A stretch of 56,861 bases of DNA from Lachnospiraceae bacterium (GTDB taxonomy: Bacteria > Bacillota > Clostridia > Lachnospirales > Lachnospiraceae). Location of the stretch: NCBI GenBank assembly GCA_022768465.1, contig JALELZ010000009.1:1-56861 (forward strand), in the 5' to 3' direction. Of the stretch, positions 8,083 through 17,313 are shown one piece after another (positions within the stretch are counted from its first letter, which is position 1; each line of letters starts with the position of its first letter). The notes beneath the pieces are model-generated. The model did no database searches, was not told where the DNA came from, and worked only from the letters and a program-made list of their open reading frames with translations. The translations under genes and the position numbers were made by a program.

Positions 8083-9520
8083 GTTTAATTCTTAAGCATC
8101 TTCCGACTCTGTTAAATATCTCCGACATAATCTTGTTTCCGAATGCCAGATTAATTATCACATAGACCAAAGCTCCTCCGCATATTGATATCAGTAAAGA
8201 CCCTATATCCGATAAATTTATCATTTTTAAAAGAACAACTGCCGCACTCATTCCTAAAGCTGCTATTCCTATTGAAAACAACGGTTTTAAATCGATCTTA
8301 TATTTAAGGCTTCTTTTTATATAAATATACTGAATCAGATTTGTAATCAGCTCACTTAAAACCGACGCAATAACAGCTCCATTTTGAGCTAATATTGGGA
8401 TGAAAATAAGATTCAGAACGATATTAATTATCGATGCTGCTGTTGATGCAGGGATTATTATTTTTTCATTTTTTGTACTGAAAGCTAATTGATAGCAAAA
8501 CAGATCTCCGAATCCTTTAATAAGTATCAGCGGACACATATACACGATGCCTGTTGCTGCCGGAGAGAACGCATCTCCATATAGAACCTTAACTGCAGTT
8601 TGTGAAATCAGACATATCCCTATACAGCACGGAATCGTTGTCAGACTCAATACCTGAAAGCCTTTGTTTAATAGGCTGTAAAACTCTTCTTTAGAATTTT
8701 CATAATAATAACTGAGTCTTGGCAGTAAAGCTGTAGTTATTGCAATTGTCATTGTTATAACCAGATTTATGGTTTTCTGTGAGTAAATATAATATCCGAC
8801 AGCCTCTTCCGTTGACAAAATATTCAGCATCGTAACGTCAACTTTATTATAGATCGTTGAAAGAAACGCTATAAGAGCAATAAGCATCAATGGCTTTAAA
8901 TGAGCTTTGACCGACAGTCCTTTAAATGTAAAATGTACATATTTTCTTGAATTTATAATATTGAAAATATAGTTGCTGCCGGTCGCCAGGCATATGATTA
9001 AAGCATAGGTTATATAATCATCCTTTGTTTTAACAAAAACCAATAGAGCTGCAAATGATATTACCTTTACAATTAAGCTTCTTACGGTAATATATCCATA
9101 CTCTTCCAGACCTTTGTATATCCAATCAATGTTGATGTAGTTGAAAAATATAGACAAACTGCATATTATATACAGCTTCCATTCCCCGTTAAAACCGTTA
9201 TTCAACATTACTATGGCAATGTAAATGATTACGGCAACTGTCGTGGATATAATATTTATTAAAAAAAGCTCAGTAAATACCTTGTTTTTTTCTTCTTTTT
9301 TTTCTCTGACCTTGGCAAATTCTCTTACTCCATATGCCGGCAGTCCAAACGCTGCTATAGCAACAAAATATGAAGCCAGATTCTGTGCTACAGCTACCTT
9401 TCCTACGCCATAAGGCAGCAGGATCCTTGACACATATATCGACGTCAGAAAAGGAAAAATTATATTTGATAGTGTATAAATAATATTAAAAATTGAATTT
9501 TTAAATAATGAATTTTTCAT
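8075..9520 (-). CDS. Wzx-type polysaccharide flippase
   Basis: A 481-residue membrane protein of the polysaccharide biosynthesis/MVF-like exporter superfamily with about 12-14 hydrophobic segments. The N-terminus (NSIFNIIYTLSNIIFPFLTS, then YVSRILLPYGVGKVAVAQN) is typical of Wzx proteins. It should flip the undecaprenyl-linked repeat unit to the outer face. It lies in the leftward polysaccharide operon between the polymerase and a glycosyltransferase with which it overlaps by 8 bp. Confidence 0.88.
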   Translation of the reverse strand: MKNSLFKNSIFNIIYTLSNIIFPFLTSIYVSRILLPYGVGKVAVAQNLASYFVAIAAFGLPAYGVREFAKVREKKEEKNKVFTELFLINIISTTVAVIIYIAIVMLNNGFNGEWKLYIICSLSIFFNYINIDWIYKGLEEYGYITVRSLIVKVISFAALLVFVKTKDDYITYALIICLATGSNYIFNIINSRKYVHFTFKGLSVKAHLKPLMLIALIAFLSTIYNKVDVTMLNILSTEEAVGYYIYSQKTINLVITMTIAITTALLPRLSYYYENSKEEFYSLLNKGFQVLSLTTIPCCIGICLISQTAVKVLYGDAFSPAATGIVYMCPLILIKGFGDLFCYQLAFSTKNEKIIIPASTAASIINIVLNLIFIPILAQNGAVIASVLSELITNLIQYIYIKRSLKYKIDLKPLFSIGIAALGMSAAVVLLKMINLSDIGSLLISICGGALVYVIINLAFGNKIMSEIFNRVGRCLRIKHE

Positions 9521-9554
9521 GTTATTAAATTCCTATCTTTAATATTTTAAACAG

Positions 9555-10685
9555 TTATTCCCTATCTTTAAAAAGCAACTCAGAAATCCAGAAGAAAGTA
9601 AAGTTATAAAAAGGTATAAGCATTAAATTCTCCGTGCACATATGCAATAATATTGCCATCACAGCTACATACGGACCAAACTGCTTATTAACCCTGAAAT
9701 TATGCATCAGCATTACATTCATTATTAAATAAAATATCAAAAAAACTGCACCATACTGTAACAGCAATACACAGTATCCTATATCAAGAACCGCTGTCTG
9801 CCCTATAAGATCAGGCATATAATTTCCAAAGAGGTTTATCGGATATCTGGTAAAAAAGTCATAGCTAAGCCACAAGCGGCCGGTAAGAAAATCATTCAGT
9901 TTAATAATCCACGGTGTCTGCCAGTTAAAATTAATGGATGCATAAATCAGTATTATTATAATTCCAACCATTCCTATATTCGCAGCAAGCATCAGATACT
10001 GAAAGACTTTTTCAAATTCTTTCTTCTCTGCGAATTTTCGCAGTATAAATGTGCCTATAAGCTCTATTGCAACTATAAGCATAGCAGTACGACAAATAGT
10101 TAATTTATATAGAGCTATATTAAAGATAAACAGCACTGCATAATGCCAGAGCTTCATTTTTTGATAAAATAAAGATATTATCAAACTAACAATAATTAGA
10201 TAGAATGCGTGGTTTCCGTTTGCATCATTAATTCCCATGGAATGCTTTATAACTCCCGGCACGGCTGATGCTTCTCTTGTAAGGTCAGGAATTATACCAA
10301 GCATTGCTAATATCATTGCTAAGAAGTATATAATGCACAGCACTGCCAGCATTTTCTTCATCAGGCCTTTTATATCGACTCCGTATGAAAATGTCAGCAA
10401 AATCGCTATCCAAAGCGCATTATTATTTTTTGTTGATAAGGCAATATACGCACCAGCTAACAGTATTGCCGCACTTATGGCGATTCGTTTTATAGAATAC
10501 TTAAACGGAATAAAAACTGACAGTATAATCAATCCAAATGCCGGTAATGTCAGTCTTATGCTTGGAAGTGTAACTGTCGTTCCAATAAGGTAAACCTGTG
10601 CAAATAAAATGCACATAGCTGTTTGAAATAAAATATTTTTAATCTTGCTGTCATTATTCTTTATGAAATCTAAGATATTCTTCAT
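9555..10685 (-). CDS. Wzy-like polysaccharide polymerase
   Basis: A 376-residue protein with about ten membrane helices and one long loop around residues 265-300 (NDFLTGRLWLSYDFFTRYPI), which has the RxxL...RYP pattern seen in EpsG/Wzy polymerases. Sequence conservation in this family is poor, so the call rests on topology and on its place between the flippase and a glycosyltransferase gene. It would join repeat units on the outer membrane face. A second candidate polymerase or ligase is encoded at 17314-19089. Confidence 0.65.
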   Translation of the reverse strand: MKNILDFIKNNDSKIKNILFQTAMCILFAQVYLIGTTVTLPSIRLTLPAFGLIILSVFIPFKYSIKRIAISAAILLAGAYIALSTKNNNALWIAILLTFSYGVDIKGLMKKMLAVLCIIYFLAMILAMLGIIPDLTREASAVPGVIKHSMGINDANGNHAFYLIIVSLIISLFYQKMKLWHYAVLFIFNIALYKLTICRTAMLIVAIELIGTFILRKFAEKKEFEKVFQYLMLAANIGMVGIIIILIYASINFNWQTPWIIKLNDFLTGRLWLSYDFFTRYPINLFGNYMPDLIGQTAVLDIGYCVLLLQYGAVFLIFYLIMNVMLMHNFRVNKQFGPYVAVMAILLHMCTENLMLIPFYNFTFFWISELLFKDRE

Positions 10686-10754
10686 TCTGATACTTTTTCT
10701 TTCTTGCCTGTTTTGTTTTTATATGTTTAAGGTCATTGAATCATTTTATTTGAG

Positions 10755-11531
10755 TCAGTGTATTTTCTTTAAATAATATCTGAATGTTTCCTTTATTCCC
10801 TTATATCTTGTATATTGTATAAATACTGCTGCTCTCCAGGCATTTTTCATTCCAAGCAGCGGTGTAAGCTTTTGGCGCATTTCTGTGACCTTTCTATCTG
10901 CCTCGTCCCTCCATGATGCGGCATACCAATGAATGCTTATCGTATTTTCTGTTACCGCTAATTCACCAGTTTGATAATTAAGCGGACATAAATATTCCTT
11001 TGGGAAAATACGGACATTATCTATAGTCTGATCTTTTCCATTTAGACTGAATCCTTCCTGAGCAATATATGGTGTCTGTACTTTCGGACAAGTGTTATTG
11101 ATATACTGTTCTTCGGAAACTAGTTCTGGTATTAATTTATACTTTTCCATCATTTGTCTTAACGGTTCATATCCGGCTTCAGCACCATATCCTAGCCCTG
11201 TATTAATTGTTTCATTAGTTTCAAAGCCAAAGAAAGCCTTGTATTTTAATAAATCGTCTATCGGCTTAATAAGCTCAACATCAGTATCAAGATATATTCC
11301 GCCATGTTGATATACAACATCAAGTCTGACATAATCTGTTACAAAGCTCCACTTACCGTCAGCTGCTGCCTTTTGCAGGAAACGAATTGAGTCAAATTGA
11401 TAGTTATCCTCGCTCCATCTTTTTATTTCATACTCAGGACAGAATTTCTGCCACGACTCTATGCATTTTTTTGCCTTTTCCGGTAGCTCGTTTCCTCCGA
11501 ACCAACAGTAGTGAATAATCTTTGGTATCAT
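10755..11531 (-). CDS. Family 32 glycosyltransferase
   Basis: A 258-residue member of the DXD-containing glycosyltransferase family 32. It opens with IPKIIHYCWFGGNELPEK; the nucleotide-sugar site is seen in FVTDYVRLDVVYQHGGIYLD followed by TDVELI (about residues 83-107). It likely transfers a hexose during repeat-unit assembly in the cytoplasm. It lies within the leftward polysaccharide operon. Confidence 0.85.
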   Translation of the reverse strand: MIPKIIHYCWFGGNELPEKAKKCIESWQKFCPEYEIKRWSEDNYQFDSIRFLQKAAADGKWSFVTDYVRLDVVYQHGGIYLDTDVELIKPIDDLLKYKAFFGFETNETINTGLGYGAEAGYEPLRQMMEKYKLIPELVSEEQYINNTCPKVQTPYIAQEGFSLNGKDQTIDNVRIFPKEYLCPLNYQTGELAVTENTISIHWYAASWRDEADRKVTEMRQKLTPLLGMKNAWRAAVFIQYTRYKGIKETFRYYLKKIH

Positions 11532-11573
11532 AATTTCTTTCCAACCGAATTAGTGTTTGTTTTATTGTTTTAA

Positions 11574-12542
11574 TCAAATTAGTTTTGAAAATACTGCTAA
11601 TGCTCTCTGTACACCTAAAAATGATATTACATATCCAAATATATGATATTTTTTCTGTCTTGCCTTTTTTAAAATATATATTCTATTCTTTAAAGCTTCT
11701 TCTATTTCAGGACAAGTCCCTATCTCTTTTGAGTAATTAATAAACCATGCATACATGCACGCAGCCCTGTCAATATAGCATGATGACACTGCTTTGCTAA
11801 TTTCTTTTTCATCAGATAGTCTAATCAATTCGTCCATTACTCTGATTTTATCCCTCAGATTTCTTTCGCCTATCTTATTCGATATTGACCCATTTCTGTT
11901 TATTCTGTATCGATAACAGCTTTCATTACAAAATGAAACAGTTTTTGCATTTAAAAATATCTGCGGTGTCCATAGCTCATCTTCATGCAAAATACCATTG
12001 CAGAACCTAAAACTATTCTCATTTATATATTTAAGTTTCGGAACAATAAATGTTGCTGTAAGTGGTATGTCACCATACAAACAACATTGTTCATATTTTT
12101 CAACAGTTGATAGTGATAGATTATTTAGAATCTTATCCGGAATCTTACTAGAATATGTTAATTCTCCATTGATGTTATTTAACATTCTAAATCTTGTTAC
12201 TATGATATCCGGATTTTCTTTTTCTATTATGGTGTTTAATTTTTCGAGCGCCCTTTCTTCTAAAATATCATCTGAATCAAGGAAGTATAAATATTCCCCC
12301 AAAGCTTTGTCTATTCCATAATTTCTCGTATGCGAAAGTCCGCCGTTTTCCTTGGAATAATATCGTATTCTGCTGTCCTTATCAGCATAACGTTTACAAA
12401 TCTCAGGCGTTCCGTCCTTTGACCCATCATTAACCAGAATGATTTCAAAATCTGAGAAGCTCTGATTTAAAACGCTGTCCAGACATTCTCCGACATATTC
12501 CTCGACATTATAAGCCGGAATTATAATACTGAATCTCTTCAT
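11574..12542 (-). CDS. Family 2 glycosyltransferase
   Basis: A 322-residue GT-A enzyme: FSIIIPAYNVEEYVGECLDS at the N-terminus, ILVNDGSKDGTPEI (about residue 35) and the DXD motif in YFLDSDD (about 90). The C-terminal 100 residues are basic and probably membrane-associated. It is a second family 2 enzyme of the polysaccharide locus, about as similar to the one at 6982-8082 as family members usually are. Donor and acceptor cannot be told from sequence. Confidence 0.85.
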   Translation of the reverse strand: MKRFSIIIPAYNVEEYVGECLDSVLNQSFSDFEIILVNDGSKDGTPEICKRYADKDSRIRYYSKENGGLSHTRNYGIDKALGEYLYFLDSDDILEERALEKLNTIIEKENPDIIVTRFRMLNNINGELTYSSKIPDKILNNLSLSTVEKYEQCCLYGDIPLTATFIVPKLKYINENSFRFCNGILHEDELWTPQIFLNAKTVSFCNESCYRYRINRNGSISNKIGERNLRDKIRVMDELIRLSDEKEISKAVSSCYIDRAACMYAWFINYSKEIGTCPEIEEALKNRIYILKKARQKKYHIFGYVISFLGVQRALAVFSKLI

Positions 12543-12651
12543 AATATAAGGTTTTATATCCTTTCACACTGTCATTTTTCTATTTGTATATGCCTGAGCT
12601 ATCCGAATTTTTGTGCACGTCAATCTTTTGATTTTGTCCCTGCAAATTAAT

Positions 12652-13968
12652 TTACAGATTATAAACCTCTCTCAATATCTCTTCGCTCTTTTTCCAACTG
12701 AAATGCTCTTTTATGTATTCGCGGCTTCTTTGGCCTAAATCTTCAAGTTTTGTATCGTTCATGCTTAAAAGCTCTATTATTCTATCCGCAAACTCTCTGT
12801 CTGTTTCAGCCAGAGCGATAACATTTCCGTCCTCGTCGATACCCTCAGCCCCAACCTGACCTGTTATTACAGGAGTGCCGAGTGCCATGCTGCGAAGTAC
12901 CTTGACCTTTATCCCGGCTCCCATATCAAGCGGAAATACTGCTGCCTTTGATTTTTTAAGATGGATGTCCACATCTTCGACGAAGCCGGTGACAGTTATC
13001 CACTTTTTATTGGCGGCGTTGTTGTTTTCTTTTTCTGCTTTGTTTATAAGCTCCTTCGAAGGCTTATTGCCAACTAAATATACCTTAAGATCTGGCATGC
13101 TCTGCTTTACGACAGTACATATATCTATCAGACGTTTTCCGGCTCTATCATTTTCAGGACGTCCCATCTGTCCCAAAAAGCAAATGCTGTATGGCTCTTT
13201 CTCTGTTGTGTCTCTATGCGCTTCTTCAAACACACTGTCCTCAATACCGCAGTATGTATTAAGAACCACTGTATCCTTACGTCCGTAAAACTCTTCTATA
13301 AGTCTTTTATCCTTTTCGTTAAACGTAAAGAGCTTATCGGCCCCGAGACAGTACCTTTTCTCATGCTTTTTTATCTTTTCAAACTGATTACTCAGATACT
13401 TAAGCTTAAGCGATGCTTTTAACCTGTTGCTTGAAGCATCCGCATTTTTATTAGAGCTTCTCTCGGCTTTGGCTGAATCCGCACCGCCCATTGTCACACT
13501 TTTCGTATCATGTACAATTTTCGCATCCTGCACCTTTCTCTCAAAGGACTGTGCAGTCATATCATGCTCGACAAGATTAAATTCAAGCTTTGGGAACAGT
13601 CTTTTTATCCACAGATACTGTCCCATCGATGCATACTCGGCATGTATTGCATCGATCTTGTTCTTTCGCACCATTTTTATCAGTTTTATCGCAAATCTTA
13701 GTGAGCTTCTTGCTGCAAAATAATTCGGCATCCACGGCATCGTAAGCACATGAAAGGCTCTCGACAGCTTTGATATCCTTACATGCTGCCATTTTCCATC
13801 GCCTTTATGCTTTGCCGCCAGCTTTTCATCAAACGGCTGAGATATAAATGTCAAAACATATACATTATTAAAAAGGGCAAGGGTCTCTATTTCCTTGCCC
13901 ATACATACACCTCCGGCATGATTTGCCTCGATGTCAGGATAATATGGTGATATATGTAATATGTTCAT
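12652..13968 (-). CDS. Family 4 (group 1) glycosyltransferase
   Basis: A 438-residue GT-B enzyme. The N-terminal domain begins MNILHISPYYPDIEANHAGG; the C-terminal domain contains SICFLGQMGRPENDRAG and the nucleotide-sugar loop GAGIKVKVLRSMALGTPVI (about residue 355), which keeps the family 4 pattern except that the usual E-A is R-S. A Ser/Lys/Asn/Ala-rich low-complexity stretch at about residues 150-190 interrupts the first domain, an oddity shared with neighbouring proteins. Part of the leftward polysaccharide operon. Confidence 0.8.
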   Translation of the reverse strand: MNILHISPYYPDIEANHAGGVCMGKEIETLALFNNVYVLTFISQPFDEKLAAKHKGDGKWQHVRISKLSRAFHVLTMPWMPNYFAARSSLRFAIKLIKMVRKNKIDAIHAEYASMGQYLWIKRLFPKLEFNLVEHDMTAQSFERKVQDAKIVHDTKSVTMGGADSAKAERSSNKNADASSNRLKASLKLKYLSNQFEKIKKHEKRYCLGADKLFTFNEKDKRLIEEFYGRKDTVVLNTYCGIEDSVFEEAHRDTTEKEPYSICFLGQMGRPENDRAGKRLIDICTVVKQSMPDLKVYLVGNKPSKELINKAEKENNNAANKKWITVTGFVEDVDIHLKKSKAAVFPLDMGAGIKVKVLRSMALGTPVITGQVGAEGIDEDGNVIALAETDREFADRIIELLSMNDTKLEDLGQRSREYIKEHFSWKKSEEILREVYNL

Positions 13969-14041
13969 AATTTATTGTTTTTAAATTTATTGTTTAATCA
14001 GTCCTGATGACCTTTATATTTTAATCCCAAACCTCTGCTTC

Positions 14042-15493
14042 TTATCTGATCACTAAATGTCGTATCTCATCAAGCACCTCATACATAGCTCTTACTGAAA
14101 ATCTTTCCTCATACAGTCTATGTATTTGTGCCCGATCTGCGCCTGTAAATCTTAATATCAGCTTTGCTGCCTCTGATGCATCTTTACCGCTCGCTATTGG
14201 CGGCTTAGGCCTTTCATTCTTAGATGCATGTGTATCATCAACTTTTATTTTGCTGTGGACATCATCCTTCAGAGCCTTATCAACAGACACTTCAATAGGT
14301 TTAACTCCAACATTTACGCCTATCTGCTCGCCTTCAACCATATTCCAGGTATCCCCTGGGATGTTGTTAATAAGCTTTAGTCCGTTAGCCATATACTCGA
14401 CCGATTTCATTGTGAGTCCGACCTTTACCCCGGGCTTCATAATGTTGATGCCCCATTCGCAGCCCTGCAGTATTTTTTGCTTCTTGTCCTCATCAAATAC
14501 TGCGCCATGCCAATGGTATTCTATGCCCGCATTTTTAAGTGCTTCTGTAAATACCTCTGCCTGCTCACCGTTTCCGATCACTTCAAGTATAACATGCTTT
14601 TGCTTATTCACCTCGCTCAATATCTCGCTGATAAGCGGTATGTCAATGATATTATTGATTGATCCGAGATAGGCAATTCGAATAGCCTCTGTAGGTATAT
14701 ATGCTTTATCATCGCTAAGCCTGACCTCTTCAGTCTTGGGCCAGTACATAATGCTTAAATTCTCTTTATTAAGCCCGAGTAAATCTCCGTACAAAGCGCA
14801 TTCTGCAACTATATGACCTGCCGCTTTCAGGTAATTATCTCTCAGATTTTTCCAATATCTTATTGGATATGTTTTTTCAACGCCGCCGACCGGCAAAGAC
14901 TCCGGCCAGAGATCGATGATATCAAATATCAGACTGCAGTTAAGTTCCTTCTTTAGTCTTGCTCCGACCTTTGCAAGAGAATTTCCCGGCAGCAGCAGAT
15001 ATATCAGTGACTCTGGCTCAGATTTTATAACTCCACCTTTTTTTTCTATCACCTCTGACTCTGTCGAACCGGAACCTGTAAAGTCTTTGCCTGTCACAGC
15101 TGATCCTTTAAAACCTGAATCTGTCAGGATTTGCTCATCTTTAACTAATACTTTCAGCAGTCTATATGCCTTATCCGCAAATCTATGATGATACCAAAGT
15201 CTTGCCGGCGAGATATTCTTTTTATAGCCTCCGGCATCTAAATATATGTGACGTATTCGTTTTTGATTTTCAATATCTGCCTCTGAGGCACTGCCTTCTG
15301 CAATATAATTCATGACATCTCTTTTCAGCGTGACCTTATCGCCTTTCAAAATATCATTTCTCTTTTGCTTTTTCCTGTGGTCAAAGCAGGTTACTATCAG
15401 AGTGACGTTGTCTCCTTTCTCTGCAAAATATCTGGATATCAGCTCGGCTCTCGGCTCATATGTAGAGGAATCTGTAACTATATATATATTCAT
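14042..15493 (-). CDS. Family 4-like glycosyltransferase
   Basis: A 483-residue GT-B-like protein of the WbuB/capsule type: MNIYIVTDSSTYEPRAELIS at the N-terminus, SLIFDIIDLWPESLP (about residue 200), AYLGSINNIIDIPLI (about 285), and the C-terminal site GLTMKSVEYMANGLKLI (about 370). Two hydrophilic low-complexity inserts are present: Gly/Ser/Thr-rich at about residues 130-165, and Lys/Asp-rich at about 415-450. It probably adds the second or third sugar after the initiating transferase encoded just upstream. Confidence 0.75.
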   Translation of the reverse strand: MNIYIVTDSSTYEPRAELISRYFAEKGDNVTLIVTCFDHRKKQKRNDILKGDKVTLKRDVMNYIAEGSASEADIENQKRIRHIYLDAGGYKKNISPARLWYHHRFADKAYRLLKVLVKDEQILTDSGFKGSAVTGKDFTGSGSTESEVIEKKGGVIKSEPESLIYLLLPGNSLAKVGARLKKELNCSLIFDIIDLWPESLPVGGVEKTYPIRYWKNLRDNYLKAAGHIVAECALYGDLLGLNKENLSIMYWPKTEEVRLSDDKAYIPTEAIRIAYLGSINNIIDIPLISEILSEVNKQKHVILEVIGNGEQAEVFTEALKNAGIEYHWHGAVFDEDKKQKILQGCEWGINIMKPGVKVGLTMKSVEYMANGLKLINNIPGDTWNMVEGEQIGVNVGVKPIEVSVDKALKDDVHSKIKVDDTHASKNERPKPPIASGKDASEAAKLILRFTGADRAQIHRLYEERFSVRAMYEVLDEIRHLVIR

Positions 15494-15628
15494 TGCAAAT
15501 CCCTCTCCTTTCAGTCAAACATTTTAAGACGTCCCGGCAATACAAATTATTTAGAAAAATTCATCTGCCGGTCACTTAATTAAGTAAACGATTGTGGCAT
15601 TGATAGCATTTAATTAGAACAACTCTAT

Positions 15629-17152
15629 TTATGCTTTATTTTCATTCTGTCTTCTGCTTGCTTCGCTTATCGACTCCGACTTTTCCTTATCAAAGCCCTC
15701 AGTGCTTTCCTTTGTAAAGAGCACCTGCACAGTCTTAAGTATGATTTCCATATCAAGCATCAGGCTGTAATTTTGTATATATAATAGATCTAATTTCAGC
15801 TTATCGTATGCAGAAGTATTGTATTTGCCGTATACCTGTGCGTAGCCTGTAAGACCACCCTTTACAGACATACGGTATTTGAATTCCGGTATGTCCTCGC
15901 AGTATTCTCTTACATGCTCTATACGCTCCGGTCTCGGACCGACTACGCTCATATCTCCGCGCAGTATGTTTATAAGCTGCGGAAGCTCATCAAGTCTCGT
16001 TGCTCTTATAATGGCTCCGACCTTGGTAATTCGCGGATCCTTCTTTGTTGCCGGCACGGAAATGCCGCTTTGCTCAGCATTTACTATCATCGAACGGAAC
16101 TTGATTATGTCAAATTCTCTTCCGCCCTCGGTGCAGCGCCTCTGCTTAAAGAATACAGGGCCACCGTCCTCAGCCTTTATTGCTATCGCGATAACTATCA
16201 TGAACGGAGAAGTGATTATGAGTCCGATCAGTGACATAATGATATCGCTGATACGCTTTACCAGTGCCTGTTCGATCGATAATCCGCTGTTGCGGTTTAA
16301 AAACAGAGGACTGTCAAATACTGCCATCGTCTCACTGCTTTTTAAAATAACATCGGTTATCTTCGGCAGTGAATAAGTGCGGATACCTCTTGAGTAGCAG
16401 TTTTTCAAAATATCATTTCTAAGCTCTGCAGTAAGATCTCCGACAACCACGCCGTCATAGGCCTCAAGTCCGTCAAAGAACTTTTTACGAAGTATTACCT
16501 CGGAGCTTTTCTTGACTGTATGCTCATCATTTTCATCCTTCATAAGAACAGCTGCCGGAGTTCTGTGCAAAGCTTTATGCCCGTATACCTCACAAATCGT
16601 GCTTCCGGGTATGATGATAGTGTCTGCAATGTGATATCTGTCCGAGCGCTGGGCAAACTTTGCCTTCAGCTCGTCTGCTCCCGTCCCCGCTATAAGCACT
16701 AACTTATTCGGCGGGAATATGCGTCTGAAAAGTCTGTTGAAAATAAGTCCCCAGACTATGACTATGGCAATGTCGATCAGACTCATATAAAAAACTGCAG
16801 GTATTGGTGACAGAAACCAGGTAGCAGCCTGAAGTATAATTATGAAATACGCCGCGATATTAGTAAGTATCGCCGTCATGCTGAGTCCGAAGATAATGTT
16901 GAAGGATCTGTGATATCCTAATTTCAAGCCTCCGTAAAATCTTTTCATTAACAGCATCAGCACTGAATACACGCATGCCGCAAATACATTACCCTTGAAA
17001 ACATATGGATTTCTGAAATTCGGATTATAAAAATGCAGCCAGACCTCATAGAACACAAAGGCCTCAGCCAATAATAAAAGCAAATTACAGGCAGCTCTGT
17101 AGAGGTGCCTGCATTGTTCGCGTCTTTTACTTTTTTCTCTTGCAGGGTTCAT
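15629..17152 (-). CDS. Initiating undecaprenyl-phosphate sugar phosphotransferase
   Basis: A 507-residue polyprenyl-phosphate hexose-1-phosphate transferase of the WbaP/CpsE/PglC superfamily. The N-terminal half has 4-5 membrane helices and a CoA-binding-like domain (LVLIAGTGADELKAKFAQR, about residue 150). The C-terminal catalytic domain starts at about 285 with KRISDIIMSLIGLIITSPFM, then PVFFKQRRCTEGGREFDIIK, the TRLDELPQLINILRGDMSVV site and GPRPERIEH. It loads the first sugar phosphate onto the lipid carrier at the inner membrane face, starting each repeat unit. Confidence 0.9.
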   Translation of the reverse strand: MNPAREKSKRREQCRHLYRAACNLLLLLAEAFVFYEVWLHFYNPNFRNPYVFKGNVFAACVYSVLMLLMKRFYGGLKLGYHRSFNIIFGLSMTAILTNIAAYFIIILQAATWFLSPIPAVFYMSLIDIAIVIVWGLIFNRLFRRIFPPNKLVLIAGTGADELKAKFAQRSDRYHIADTIIIPGSTICEVYGHKALHRTPAAVLMKDENDEHTVKKSSEVILRKKFFDGLEAYDGVVVGDLTAELRNDILKNCYSRGIRTYSLPKITDVILKSSETMAVFDSPLFLNRNSGLSIEQALVKRISDIIMSLIGLIITSPFMIVIAIAIKAEDGGPVFFKQRRCTEGGREFDIIKFRSMIVNAEQSGISVPATKKDPRITKVGAIIRATRLDELPQLINILRGDMSVVGPRPERIEHVREYCEDIPEFKYRMSVKGGLTGYAQVYGKYNTSAYDKLKLDLLYIQNYSLMLDMEIILKTVQVLFTKESTEGFDKEKSESISEASRRQNENKA

Positions 17153-17228
17153 ATTCCCACGCTTTCCACACTGCCGTAAAGCCTTGCCCCTTATTTAAGC
17201 TACATGACAGCATTTTTATAATACTACT

Positions 17229-17250
17229 CAGCCTAATCATGATAAGGCTG
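17229..17250. repeat. 22-bp interrupted palindrome upstream of the initiating transferase
   Basis: CAGCCTAATCATGATAAGGCTG is a nearly perfect palindrome in the 161-bp gap between the ligase-like gene and the initiating transferase gene. There is no T tract, so it is more likely an operator or processing hairpin than a terminator. Confidence 0.4.
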
Positions 17251-17313
17251 CATGCTTAATCCTTAATGTAACATTAAAAATGTATATCAGCGTTAGTTTA
17301 AATCTCTTTATCC